NCBI GenBank assembly: GCA_019245115.1
Contig: JAFARZ010000141.1
Span: 1-39,061 of the forward strand
Direction of reading: 5' to 3'
Origin: Streptosporangiaceae bacterium
GTDB lineage: Bacteria; Actinomycetota; Actinomycetes; Streptosporangiales; Streptosporangiaceae
Length of the DNA: 39,061 bases
Shown here: piece after piece, positions 32,845 through 39,061 of the stretch
Numbering within the stretch: position 1 is the first letter of the stretch
How the letters are laid out: each line of letters starts with the position of its first letter
Position numbers and translations under genes: made by a program
The notes under the pieces: generated by a model
What the model saw: the letters and a program-made list of their open reading frames with translations, nothing else
Database searches by the model: none
What the model was told of the DNA's origin: nothing

Positions 32845-34251
32845 ATGCGAACCAGATCACGGCTCGCCCGCCGTCGCGTCGTGCTGTTGGGAGTGACGGC
32901 CGCGGCGGCGTTGCTGTCCATCGGCGGGCTGATAGGCGCCACGTTCGTGAAGTCGCCGGCGCAGCTGGCTGCCGACACCGCCCCGCCGGCCGAGACGGTG
33001 ACAACCGCCAAGACGGTTGATCAGGTCCTGACCGCGACGGTGGCGATGCGCGGTGTCGTGTATCCCTCGACGCAGTACGACATCTCAGCGGGCGGCGGAG
33101 GCTCAGCGGGTGGCGGGGGGCCGGCCTACATCACGAAGCTGGGCGTGTCGGCGGGGAACTCGGTGACCAACGGGCGGTTCCTCGCGGAGATCGACGGCGA
33201 GCCGATGTTCGTGCTCAAGGGCGCGGTACCCGCCTGGCGGACGCTGTCGCCCGGCGAGAGCGGCCCGGACGTCGTCCAGCTCCAGGACGCGCTGAACCTT
33301 CTCGGCTACTACGACGAAGGCGACAAAGCCGGGTACTACGGTGCCGCCACTCAGGACGCGGTGTCCGCGTTCTACACCCATCTCGGGTACACCGCGCCGA
33401 CCACGGGGGCCGCCACGCAGCAGGCGGTGAACCAGGCACAGAAGGCGGTGACCGCCGACGAGCAGCGAATCGCGACACTCAAGGGACAACAGCTCAACGC
33501 CGCGCAGGCGCAGCTGTCGTCTGATGAGTCGGCGCTGTCCGCCGCGGAGGCCGTGAACGGTCCCGAGGTTCCGCAGGGCCAGGTCGTGTTCCTGCCCGAC
33601 GTACCGGCGACGGTGGTCGCCGTGAACGGCGGGGTCGGGCAGCAGCCGGGATCGCCGTTCGTGGAGCTGTCCGCCGCCAGCTCGCTTTCGCTGACCGGAG
33701 AGCTGCCGCCCGCCTACGCGTCACAGGTGAAACCGGGCCTGACGGTGACGATCTATGACGAGGTGACCGGGGACCACGCGACCGGGAAGGTGTCATCGGT
33801 CGGAGCCACGACCACCACCGCGCCATCCGGCACGACGGTGGACATCGGCGGCGGCTCGTCAGGCGGCGGCTCGTCCGGCGGCGGGTCGTCCGGCTCAGGC
33901 TCGGGCGCGGGCTCCGGCTCGAGTTCATCCGGTTCTGGCTCCGGCTCGGGCGGCTCCGCCTTCGTCCCGGTGAACGTGACCCCGGCATCGCCGCTCCCGT
34001 CGGCGCTGAACGGCGAGAACGTCCTGGTCACTGTGGAGACCGGGCAAACCGAAGGCCCAGTGCTCACCGTGCCTGTCGCCGCGCTCGTCACCACCGCCTC
34101 CGGCCAGAGCGAGGTCACCGTCGTCGGCCTCGGCGGCAAGCAGACGAACGTCCCGGTAACGCCGGGAATGTCAGCAAACGGCTACGTCCAGGTCACTCCT
34201 CGCGTGAACGGCGCGCTGGCGGCTGGGGACAACGTGGTGGTGAGCGGATGA
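32845..34251 (+). CDS. Periplasmic-adaptor-like protein with peptidoglycan-binding domain (MacA/HlyD-like)
   Basis: A 468-aa membrane-anchored protein. The N-terminal helix (residues 11-34, VVLLGVTAAAALLSIGGLIGATF) is followed by a lipoyl/barrel-like hybrid section (TVAMRGVVYPSTQYDISAGG, then KLGVSAGNSVTNGRFLAEIDGEP). A PG_binding_1 domain spans about 134-182 (LSPGESGPDVVQLQDALNLL through FYTHLGY), then a short helix pair and a second barrel section (SLSLTGELPPAYASQVKPGLTVTIYDEVTG). A Ser/Gly-rich low-complexity insert near 330-368 interrupts it. It is first gene of a four-gene cassette and overlaps the ATPase by 4 bp. In actinomycetes such adaptors partner MacB-like ABC proteins in export of peptides, lipids or drugs; the cargo is unknown. 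Confidence 0.82.
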   Translation: MRTRSRLARRRVVLLGVTAAAALLSIGGLIGATFVKSPAQLAADTAPPAETVTTAKTVDQVLTATVAMRGVVYPSTQYDISAGGGGSAGGGGPAYITKLGVSAGNSVTNGRFLAEIDGEPMFVLKGAVPAWRTLSPGESGPDVVQLQDALNLLGYYDEGDKAGYYGAATQDAVSAFYTHLGYTAPTTGAATQQAVNQAQKAVTADEQRIATLKGQQLNAAQAQLSSDESALSAAEAVNGPEVPQGQVVFLPDVPATVVAVNGGVGQQPGSPFVELSAASSLSLTGELPPAYASQVKPGLTVTIYDEVTGDHATGKVSSVGATTTTAPSGTTVDIGGGSSGGGSSGGGSSGSGSGAGSGSSSSGSGSGSGGSAFVPVNVTPASPLPSALNGENVLVTVETGQTEGPVLTVPVAALVTTASGQSEVTVVGLGGKQTNVPVTPGMSANGYVQVTPRVNGALAAGDNVVVSG

Positions 34252-34946
34252 CGGCCCCGGTGACCACTCCCGTGACGACGACCCCGGTGATCGAGCTGCG
34301 CGGGCTGACGCGCACTTACCCGGGGCCGCCCCCGGTCGAGGCGCTGCTCCCGGCCGACATGGTGATCGAGCAAGGTGACTACGTCACGGTGACCGGCCCG
34401 TCCGGCTCCGGCAAATCGACACTCCTGCACCTGCTCGGCCTGCTGGACACCCCGACCGACGGCATCTACCTGCTCGACGGTCTCGACGCCAACGCCATGC
34501 CGGACCGGGACCGATCCGCCCTACGGGGGCGGCGGATCGGTTTCGTCTTCCAGTCCTTCCACCTGCTGCCCTACCGGACCGCGGAAGAGAACGTGCTCCT
34601 GGCCCAGCTCTACAACCGCACCCCGCGTGCCCGCCGCCGCGCCTTCGCTCAGGAGGCCCTCGCCCAGGTCGGTCTCGCCCACCGGATCGACGCGCTGCCG
34701 ACGACGCTGTCCGGCGGAGAGCGGCAGCGGGTCGCGATCGCGCGGGCGCTGGTGAGCCGTCCGAGCCTGCTGCTGTGCGACGAGCCGACCGGAAACCTTG
34801 ACTCCCAGAACGCGGCCACGGTCCTTGACCTGTTCGACGAACTGCACACCGCCGGATTGACCGTCGTGGTGATCACCCACGACCCGAACGTCGCGCGCCG
34901 GGCGAACCGGGCCGTGGCCATCAGGGACGGGGTGCTGCATGCGTGA
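34248..34946 (+). CDS. ABC transporter ATPase, MacB/LolD type
   Basis: A 232-aa ATPase starting in the ATGA overlap with the adaptor gene. Walker A GPSGSGKST at 50-58, Q-loop FVFQSFHLLPYRTAEENVLL (typical of the MacB/LolD group), signature [20 protein letters not shown], Walker B LLLCDEPTGNLDSQN, H-loop VITHDPNVARRANR. Length and motifs are complete. It powers the FtsX-like permease encoded next, whose start overlaps its end by 8 bp. Confidence 0.93.
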   Translation: MTAPVTTPVTTTPVIELRGLTRTYPGPPPVEALLPADMVIEQGDYVTVTGPSGSGKSTLLHLLGLLDTPTDGIYLLDGLDANAMPDRDRSALRGRRIGFVFQSFHLLPYRTAEENVLLAQLYNRTPRARRRAFAQEALAQVGLAHRIDALPTTLSGGERQRVAIARALVSRPSLLLCDEPTGNLDSQNAATVLDLFDELHTAGLTVVVITHDPNVARRANRAVAIRDGVLHA

Positions 34947-36171
34947 CACGCTCGCCGAAGCCGTCGCCGGGATCGTCCAGCGACCAGGCCGCGCGGCGCT
35001 TACGATGATCGGTACGCTCCTCGGGGTCGGCGCGTTCGTTGCCATCCTCGGCCTGACCGCCACCGCGGCCGGCCAGATCTCCACCCAGTTCACCGCCCTG
35101 GACGCCACCACGGTCACCGTCGAGGACAACGGCCCGTCAGTTGACACCGCCCCGCCCGGCACGAACCCGGCGATCGGGTTCCCGCCGGACGCGGACGCCA
35201 TCGCCGGTCACATCGGCGGCGTGGTCGCCGCTGGCGTCTGGTGGCCGGTCGTTCTCCCCAACGGCTCGACCTTCACCTCGGCGCCCACCCTCGCCGCCGC
35301 GTCGGCGCAGAACATCAACCTGCTGGCAGCGTCCGCCGGTGCGGTGCGGGCGATGGGCCTGACAATGGTCGCAGGCTCGCCGCTGACCACGTACGAGAAC
35401 GACACCGCACAGCACGTCGCGTTGATCGACGCGGTGGTGGCGCAGGAACTTGGCATCTCACCGCAGCGGCTGCCCGCTGGCCCCGCGGTGTTCGTGAACG
35501 GCATCCCGTACACGGTCGTTGGCGTGTACAGCGCGGCCAAGCGGGTCGTGACCAGCGAGAGCGCGGTGATCATCCCGGAGCGGACGGCGTTTGCCGATTA
35601 CGGCAACCCGGTGCCGGGCATCGGCAACCAGGACGAGGCGCAGATGGTCGTCGCGACCCAGCTGGGCGCGGCGCGCGTGGTCGGTCAGCAGATCGCCCGC
35701 GCCGAGCTGCCGACGGACCCCGGCCGGCTGGTCGTGACCACGCCGCCCAACCCGCTGAACCTGCAGAGCCAGGTGAGCGGCGACCTCGCCGGGCTGTTCC
35801 TGATCCTGGCCTCGATCAGCCTGCTGATCGGCGCGGTCGGGATAGCGAACACCACCCTCGTCGCGGTGCTGGAGCGCACCGAGGAAATCGGCCTGCGCCG
35901 CGCGCTGGGGGCCCTGCCCCGGCACATCGCGGGCCAGTTCCTCACCGAATCCGCCGCGCTGGGCACGCTCGGCGGCCTGCTCGGCACGTCGCTGGGCGTG
36001 CTCACCGTGGTCGTCTTCGCGGTGACCCAGAGCTGGACCGCCGTGCTCAACCCAGCGGTGACCCTGCCCGCGCCGCTGCTCGGGAGCGTCGTCGGGCTGC
36101 TGGCCGGGCTGTATCCCGCGCTGCGCGCCGCGCGCACAGACCCGCTGTCCGCCTTGCGCCATGGAGTGTGA
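34939..36171 (+). CDS. ABC transporter permease, MacB/FtsX type
   Basis: A 410-aa membrane protein with the MacB layout. TM1 (MIGTLLGVGAFVAILGLTATAAG, about 22-44), a large extracytoplasmic MacB-periplasmic-core domain (about 45-280), then three helices in the FtsX domain (LFLILASISLLIGAVGIANTTLVAVLERTEEIGLRRALGA, followed by two more to the end). The RTEEIGLRRALGA cytoplasmic loop is the coupling region to the ATPase. The start overlaps the ATPase end. MacB-type proteins work by mechanotransmission, moving cargo outside the membrane rather than through it. Confidence 0.93.
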   Translation: MRDTLAEAVAGIVQRPGRAALTMIGTLLGVGAFVAILGLTATAAGQISTQFTALDATTVTVEDNGPSVDTAPPGTNPAIGFPPDADAIAGHIGGVVAAGVWWPVVLPNGSTFTSAPTLAAASAQNINLLAASAGAVRAMGLTMVAGSPLTTYENDTAQHVALIDAVVAQELGISPQRLPAGPAVFVNGIPYTVVGVYSAAKRVVTSESAVIIPERTAFADYGNPVPGIGNQDEAQMVVATQLGAARVVGQQIARAELPTDPGRLVVTTPPNPLNLQSQVSGDLAGLFLILASISLLIGAVGIANTTLVAVLERTEEIGLRRALGALPRHIAGQFLTESAALGTLGGLLGTSLGVLTVVVFAVTQSWTAVLNPAVTLPAPLLGSVVGLLAGLYPALRAARTDPLSALRHGV

Positions 36172-36174
36172 CAC

Positions 36175-37221
36175 ATGCGAACCGCCGTCGTTATCTGCTG
36201 CTGCCTGGGCCTGGCCGCGTGCACGGTGGCACCCTCGTTCAAGCCGGACACGAGCGTGACCAGGCCCGCCGTCGGGCACCCGGCCCCGCCGTCCTCGGTG
36301 CAGGCGGCGACATCCAGCGAGGCGTTCACGCCCTACCAAGAACTCGGCCAGAGCAACGACGACGGCCTGGCGCCCAATGAGTCTTATTCCGCACTCTCCA
36401 AGGCGTGCCTGACCGACACGGGCTTTCCGAACGCTCCCAGCTTCGGGTTCTTCGTCGATGGCCCCCTATCGGGCCGGCTGCCGTACGGGCCATGGGGCTA
36501 CCTTGGCGTCGCCGAGGCCGAGCAGGACGGTTTCCAGCCTGGTTTTCTTATCCAGAGGGCGTTTCCGAACGCGTCAGGTCCGCCTTCGGCCGCGGAACAG
36601 AAGGCGATGGAAAAGTGCGACCCGATCACCGGAAAGTTCTTCGATGCCGAAGGGCACAGCACGCTGGCCGGAATCAGTACGCTGACCAACGATATAAAGA
36701 CCGATGTCCAGCACGACCCGTCGGTGCTGGCGGCCACGAAAGCCTGGTCGGCCTGCATGGCGCAGAATGGCTACAAGATCACCGATCCGCAGACCGCGTT
36801 CCAGCAGGCGCTGCGAGCCGGCGGCACCGTCATATATTCCGGGGGCTCCGCCAGCGGCGGCTCCGGGAGTGTCGCGATAGAGGCCCTGGGTGGCCCGCAA
36901 AACAAGCAGCAGAAGGAGGCCGAGATCGCGCTGGCCGTGACCGATGCGGACTGTACCGAGTCCACCGACCTGGCCGGGATCTACTTCGCCGTCCAGGCCA
37001 GCTACGAGCAGCAGCTCGTCAACGCCAACCAGCAGGCGCTCAATGCCGCGGTCGAGGAGTTCCGCGCCGATTACCAGAAGGAACTGACCGGACTGCCGAA
37101 GCTGCTGGGCACGACAAAGGCAGGTTTACCGACCTCCGGGCCAGCGTCGTACTCGAAACATTTCGCAGGCATCGGCTGGCCTGGCAGCCAAAGGTTCCGC
37201 TGGTCTTCGTTGACGGCCTGA
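36175..37221 (+). CDS. Putative lipoprotein of unknown function linked to the MacAB-like cassette
   Basis: A 348-aa predicted lipoprotein. The signal MRTAVVICCCLGLAAC carries a lipobox L-A-A-C with Cys16. I recognise no enzymatic domain. Conserved-looking parts are YSALSKACLTDTGFP, KAWSACMAQNGYKITDPQTA, a Gly/Ser patch (SGGSASGGSGSVAIE) and a helical LAVTDADCTESTDLAGIYF to VNANQQALNAAVEEFRADY. Similar 'ACMAxxGY' lipoproteins often follow MacAB-like operons in actinomycetes, so it may be a cargo or an outer-face partner. The start follows the permease stop by 3 bp with GGAG upstream, so it is translationally coupled. Its last about 25 codons overlap a CGAAA-type operator. Confidence 0.72.
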   Translation: MRTAVVICCCLGLAACTVAPSFKPDTSVTRPAVGHPAPPSSVQAATSSEAFTPYQELGQSNDDGLAPNESYSALSKACLTDTGFPNAPSFGFFVDGPLSGRLPYGPWGYLGVAEAEQDGFQPGFLIQRAFPNASGPPSAAEQKAMEKCDPITGKFFDAEGHSTLAGISTLTNDIKTDVQHDPSVLAATKAWSACMAQNGYKITDPQTAFQQALRAGGTVIYSGGSASGGSGSVAIEALGGPQNKQQKEAEIALAVTDADCTESTDLAGIYFAVQASYEQQLVNANQQALNAAVEEFRADYQKELTGLPKLLGTTKAGLPTSGPASYSKHFAGIGWPGSQRFRWSSLTA

Positions 37222-37277
37222 AATGTCAGAGGTATGTTGTCTGCCAGATTGTGCCGATAACAGTCGAAATATTTCGA
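37154..37277 (+). promoter_or_regulatory. SGNH hydrolase promoter bracketed by two CGAAA..TTTCG operators
   Basis: TTGACG (37210-37215), a 17-nt spacer and TATGTT (37233-37238) make a clear promoter. An upstream CGAAACATTTCG (37154-37165, inside the end of the lipoprotein gene) and a downstream perfect palindrome TCGAAATATTTCGA (37264-37277) bracket it. The downstream site lies about 20 nt after the expected start point and just before the ribosome site AGGA. Spacing and core match the Dpp/Opp operon promoter at 12.1 kb. Confidence 0.7.
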
Positions 37278-37289
37278 GGATTAGCGCCG

Positions 37290-38669
37290 ATGACGCATTT
37301 CAGCCCTCGACACCTGCTAACGAAATCAGTGATCCGGCTGCTCATAGCGGGAATCCTTCCCGCCGCTGTCGTCGCGGCCTTGTTCTCGACCGGGGTCGTG
37401 GGGGCGGCGGGCAGGTCGTCCGCCCCCCGGCTGTCCGCCAGCAACGCCTCAGCGGACCTGAATGGTCACTGGGTAGGGACCTGGACCGCAGCGCCGCAAC
37501 TGACGGAACCGGCCAATATGCCGCCTCCGCCGTTTACCGGGACCAATGTCGTCTTCGCCAACAGCACGCTGCGGCAGACCCTTCGCGTATCGGTCGGCGG
37601 ACGGCAGATACGGCTGCGTTTTTCCAACGCCTACGGGGGCGCGGACCTGCCTATTACCGCGGTGTCCGTGGCCCGCCCGCTGGGCGGTCAGGCAGGAGTG
37701 AGCGCGATCCAGGCGGGCACCTCCCGGCCGGTGACGTTCGACGGCCGGACCGCCATCGATATACCGGTCGGCGCGCAGATGGTCTCCGATCCGCTGGATT
37801 TCCCGGTAGCCACCGGAACCAACCTGACCGTGACGATTTACCTGTCCGCCGGCCAGGCTTCCACCAGCATCACATCGCACCCTGGCTCCCGGACGAACTC
37901 TTATATGGTCACCGGAAACCACGTCAACGACCAGGATCTGCCCGGAGCGACGTCCGTCGCGCACTGGTATTTCCTCAGTGGCGCCGAAATCTGGACCAGC
38001 GCGCCCGCGGCGGCGGTGGCCGTGATCGGCGACTCGCTGACCGATGGACGCGGCTCCACGACGAATGGGAACGACCGCTGGACCGACCAGCTGTTCAACC
38101 GGCTGCAGTCCAGCCGGGTCGCGGCCAACGTAGCGGTCTTGAACCAGGGGCTCGGCGGTAACCGGGTGCTGCAGGACGGCCTCGGCCCCAACGTGCTGGC
38201 CCGGCTGGATCGTGACGTGCTGGCGCAGAGCGGGGTCAAATGGCTGATCGTTTTCGAGGGAGTGAACGATATAGGCACGGCCGATGCCACGGAGGCCGCC
38301 CAGAAGCAGGTCACGGCCGATTTGATCGCGGCCTTTCAGCAGATAATCACGAGGGCGCACGCGCTGGGTATTCGCGTTTACGGCGCAACGATCACCCCAT
38401 TCGGCGGCAATACGATGTACGACGATCCGCAGGGATTGCGTGCGGCTTCCCGTGCGGCCGTAAACGAATGGATTCGTACCAGCCATCAGTTCGACGCCGT
38501 TCTCGACTTCGATCAGGTGGCGCGCGATCCGGCCAATCCGGGGCAGATCCTCCCCGCGTTCGACAGTGGCGACCACCTGCATCTCAACCCCGCGGGCTAC
38601 GGAGCACTCGCCGCCGCCGTCCCAGCGGGCTTGTTCACGCAGGAGGGTGATGACCTCGGCTTCCAGTAA
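37290..38669 (+). CDS. Secreted SGNH/GDSL hydrolase (esterase-like)
   Basis: A 459-aa exported hydrolase. After a Sec-type N-terminal signal (about 13-40, SVIRLLIAGILPAAVVAALF) comes a jelly-roll-like N-terminal domain (about 60-235: WVGTWTAAPQLTEPANMPPP, TLRQTLRVSVGGRQIRLRFS). The SGNH catalytic domain follows: block I GDSLTDG with Ser249, block II GGN at 289-291, block III GVND at 324-327, block V DHLHLN with Asp428 and His431. All catalytic and oxyanion-hole residues are present. Enzymes of this shape are usually carbohydrate or lipid acyl-esterases. The start ATG 37290 has AGGA about 10 bases upstream. The shared operators with the Dpp/Opp importer point to a sugar-polymer role, which is inference. 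Confidence 0.9.
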   Translation: MTHFSPRHLLTKSVIRLLIAGILPAAVVAALFSTGVVGAAGRSSAPRLSASNASADLNGHWVGTWTAAPQLTEPANMPPPPFTGTNVVFANSTLRQTLRVSVGGRQIRLRFSNAYGGADLPITAVSVARPLGGQAGVSAIQAGTSRPVTFDGRTAIDIPVGAQMVSDPLDFPVATGTNLTVTIYLSAGQASTSITSHPGSRTNSYMVTGNHVNDQDLPGATSVAHWYFLSGAEIWTSAPAAAVAVIGDSLTDGRGSTTNGNDRWTDQLFNRLQSSRVAANVAVLNQGLGGNRVLQDGLGPNVLARLDRDVLAQSGVKWLIVFEGVNDIGTADATEAAQKQVTADLIAAFQQIITRAHALGIRVYGATITPFGGNTMYDDPQGLRAASRAAVNEWIRTSHQFDAVLDFDQVARDPANPGQILPAFDSGDHLHLNPAGYGALAAAVPAGLFTQEGDDLGFQ

Positions 38670-38684
38670 AAGGCGGCACCCTGG

Positions 38685-38738
38685 GCGGTGAACCCCTGCT
38701 CTGCGGTAAAACCGTGCTCTGCGGTAAATCCGCTGCAC
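38685..38738 (+). repeat. 18-bp tandem repeat, three units, 3' of the SGNH gene
   Basis: Units begin with GCGGT at 38685, 38703 and 38721, period exactly 18; the last two read GCGGTAAA(A/T)CCG then TGCTCT or similar. Each unit contains a small CGGT...ACCG self-complementary segment. It starts 15 bp after the hydrolase stop and may form serial hairpins in the 3' end of the mRNA. Confidence 0.75.
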
Positions 38739-38802
38739 CATGTAAGCGTTTTCAGAGTAAAACGAGTTCACGGCCCGTCGTGAGCAGTTGCCGATTTGCC
38801 GG

Positions 38803-38915
38803 GATATGACCTTTTGCGGGCGGCGCGAGCGCCGGACGGCGTGGAAGATCGGAGCCTCGCGGAAAGAAAGGCGTCGCTTTTCGGCGCCTTTTCTTCCACC
38901 GGGCTCTTATCTTCC
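38803..38915 (+). repeat. Nested-hairpin repeat, copy D (73-nt core at 38843-38915)
   Basis: Outer arms 38843-38855 and 38903-38915 pair at 12 of 13 positions. Here A-T at the seventh pair of the other copies has become T-A on both sides (GGAAGAT / ATCTTCC), a compensatory change. Inner arms 38861-38877 and 38881-38897 pair at 15 of 17 around TTT. The GATATGACC left flank begins 40 nt before the core, as in copies A and C; the right flank differs. It lies about 170 bp past the SGNH stop. Confidence 0.85.
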
Positions 38916-39061
38916 CCACTGAGGGACCTTGGTCTTGGAGGTCTGCCCGGCTGATGTCTGGGTTGGCCGGGGGTGGGCGGAGTGGCTGCGTTAATCAGTT
39001 GCGGTGTGTGCTGCTGGAGGGCCACAGTTAGCGGGTCGGTGGCACAGGCCGCCGATGCACC
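38916..39061. other. Window end, no gene seen
   Basis: The final 146 bp contain no supported gene. The minus frame through here is a shadow crossing copy D. A gene may continue past the window edge, but nothing recognisable enters it. Confidence 0.4.

Noticed and set aside
1..39061. tRNA, rRNA or complete insertion sequence
   Set aside because: I found no cloverleaf with a T-arm GTTCGANTC-type sequence in the gaps, no rRNA-like stretch, and no transposase frame with flanking inverted repeats.

Overview
The window is high-GC DNA with dense genes, 4-bp stop/start overlaps, many GTG starts, lipoprotein-type binding proteins and families typical of Actinomycetota (DHA2 drug exporter, SigG-like ECF sigma factor with a SnoaL-like tail, TIGR02677/02678/02680 SMC genes). 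It looks like a chromosomal accessory segment of a soil actinomycete, perhaps Streptosporangiales or Catenulisporales. The lineage cannot be fixed from the sequence alone, and there are no rRNA or tRNA genes.

Layout. 0.6-5.0 kb (minus): a four-gene carbohydrate ABC importer (binding lipoprotein, two permeases, UgpC/MsmK-type ATPase). 5.3-9.8 kb: a 60-aa conserved-type small protein, a phosphoesterase-polymerase LigD-like protein without ligase domain, and a large 2-oxoglutarate/Fe(II) oxygenase. 10.2-11.9 kb: an MFS drug exporter whose promoter is covered by three palindromic operators. 12.1-18.2 kb: a complete peptide/oligosaccharide-family (Dpp/Opp) ABC operon. 18.2-25.2 kb (minus): a JetA-JetB-JetC set of a type II Wadjet anti-plasmid SMC system with no JetD nuclease gene. 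25.2-30.4 kb: a LysR remnant, a P-loop kinase, a SigG-like sigma factor, a DHFR-like protein, a gutted NADH pyrophosphatase, an LspA-like peptidase and an SDR. 30.8-32.7 kb (minus): an intact sensor histidine kinase behind a wrecked response regulator. 32.8-37.2 kb: a MacAB-like cassette (adaptor, ATPase, permease, lipoprotein). 37.3-38.7 kb: a secreted SGNH hydrolase.

Three signals go beyond the gene list. (1) A previously unnamed (to me) intergenic repeat occurs four times (core 50-122, 25749-25821, 30602-30674, 38843-38915). Each core is exactly 73 nt and folds as an outer 13-bp stem enclosing an inner 17-bp stem with a TTT loop. A compensatory base-pair change is visible in one copy, and a decayed fifth half-copy lies at 30461-30510. 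(2) The Dpp/Opp operon and the SGNH hydrolase gene, 25 kb apart, have the same promoter layout: a TTGAC-type -35, a 17-nt spacer and a -10, bracketed by CGAAA-NN-TTTCG palindromes. This suggests one shared, probably sugar-responsive, repressor. (3) Three unrelated genes between 25.3 and 32.6 kb (LysR, NudC, OmpR-type regulator) each appear to have lost an internal block while the remaining parts stay in frame, and the neighbouring Wadjet set has lost its nuclease. This marks the segment as an eroding accessory region.
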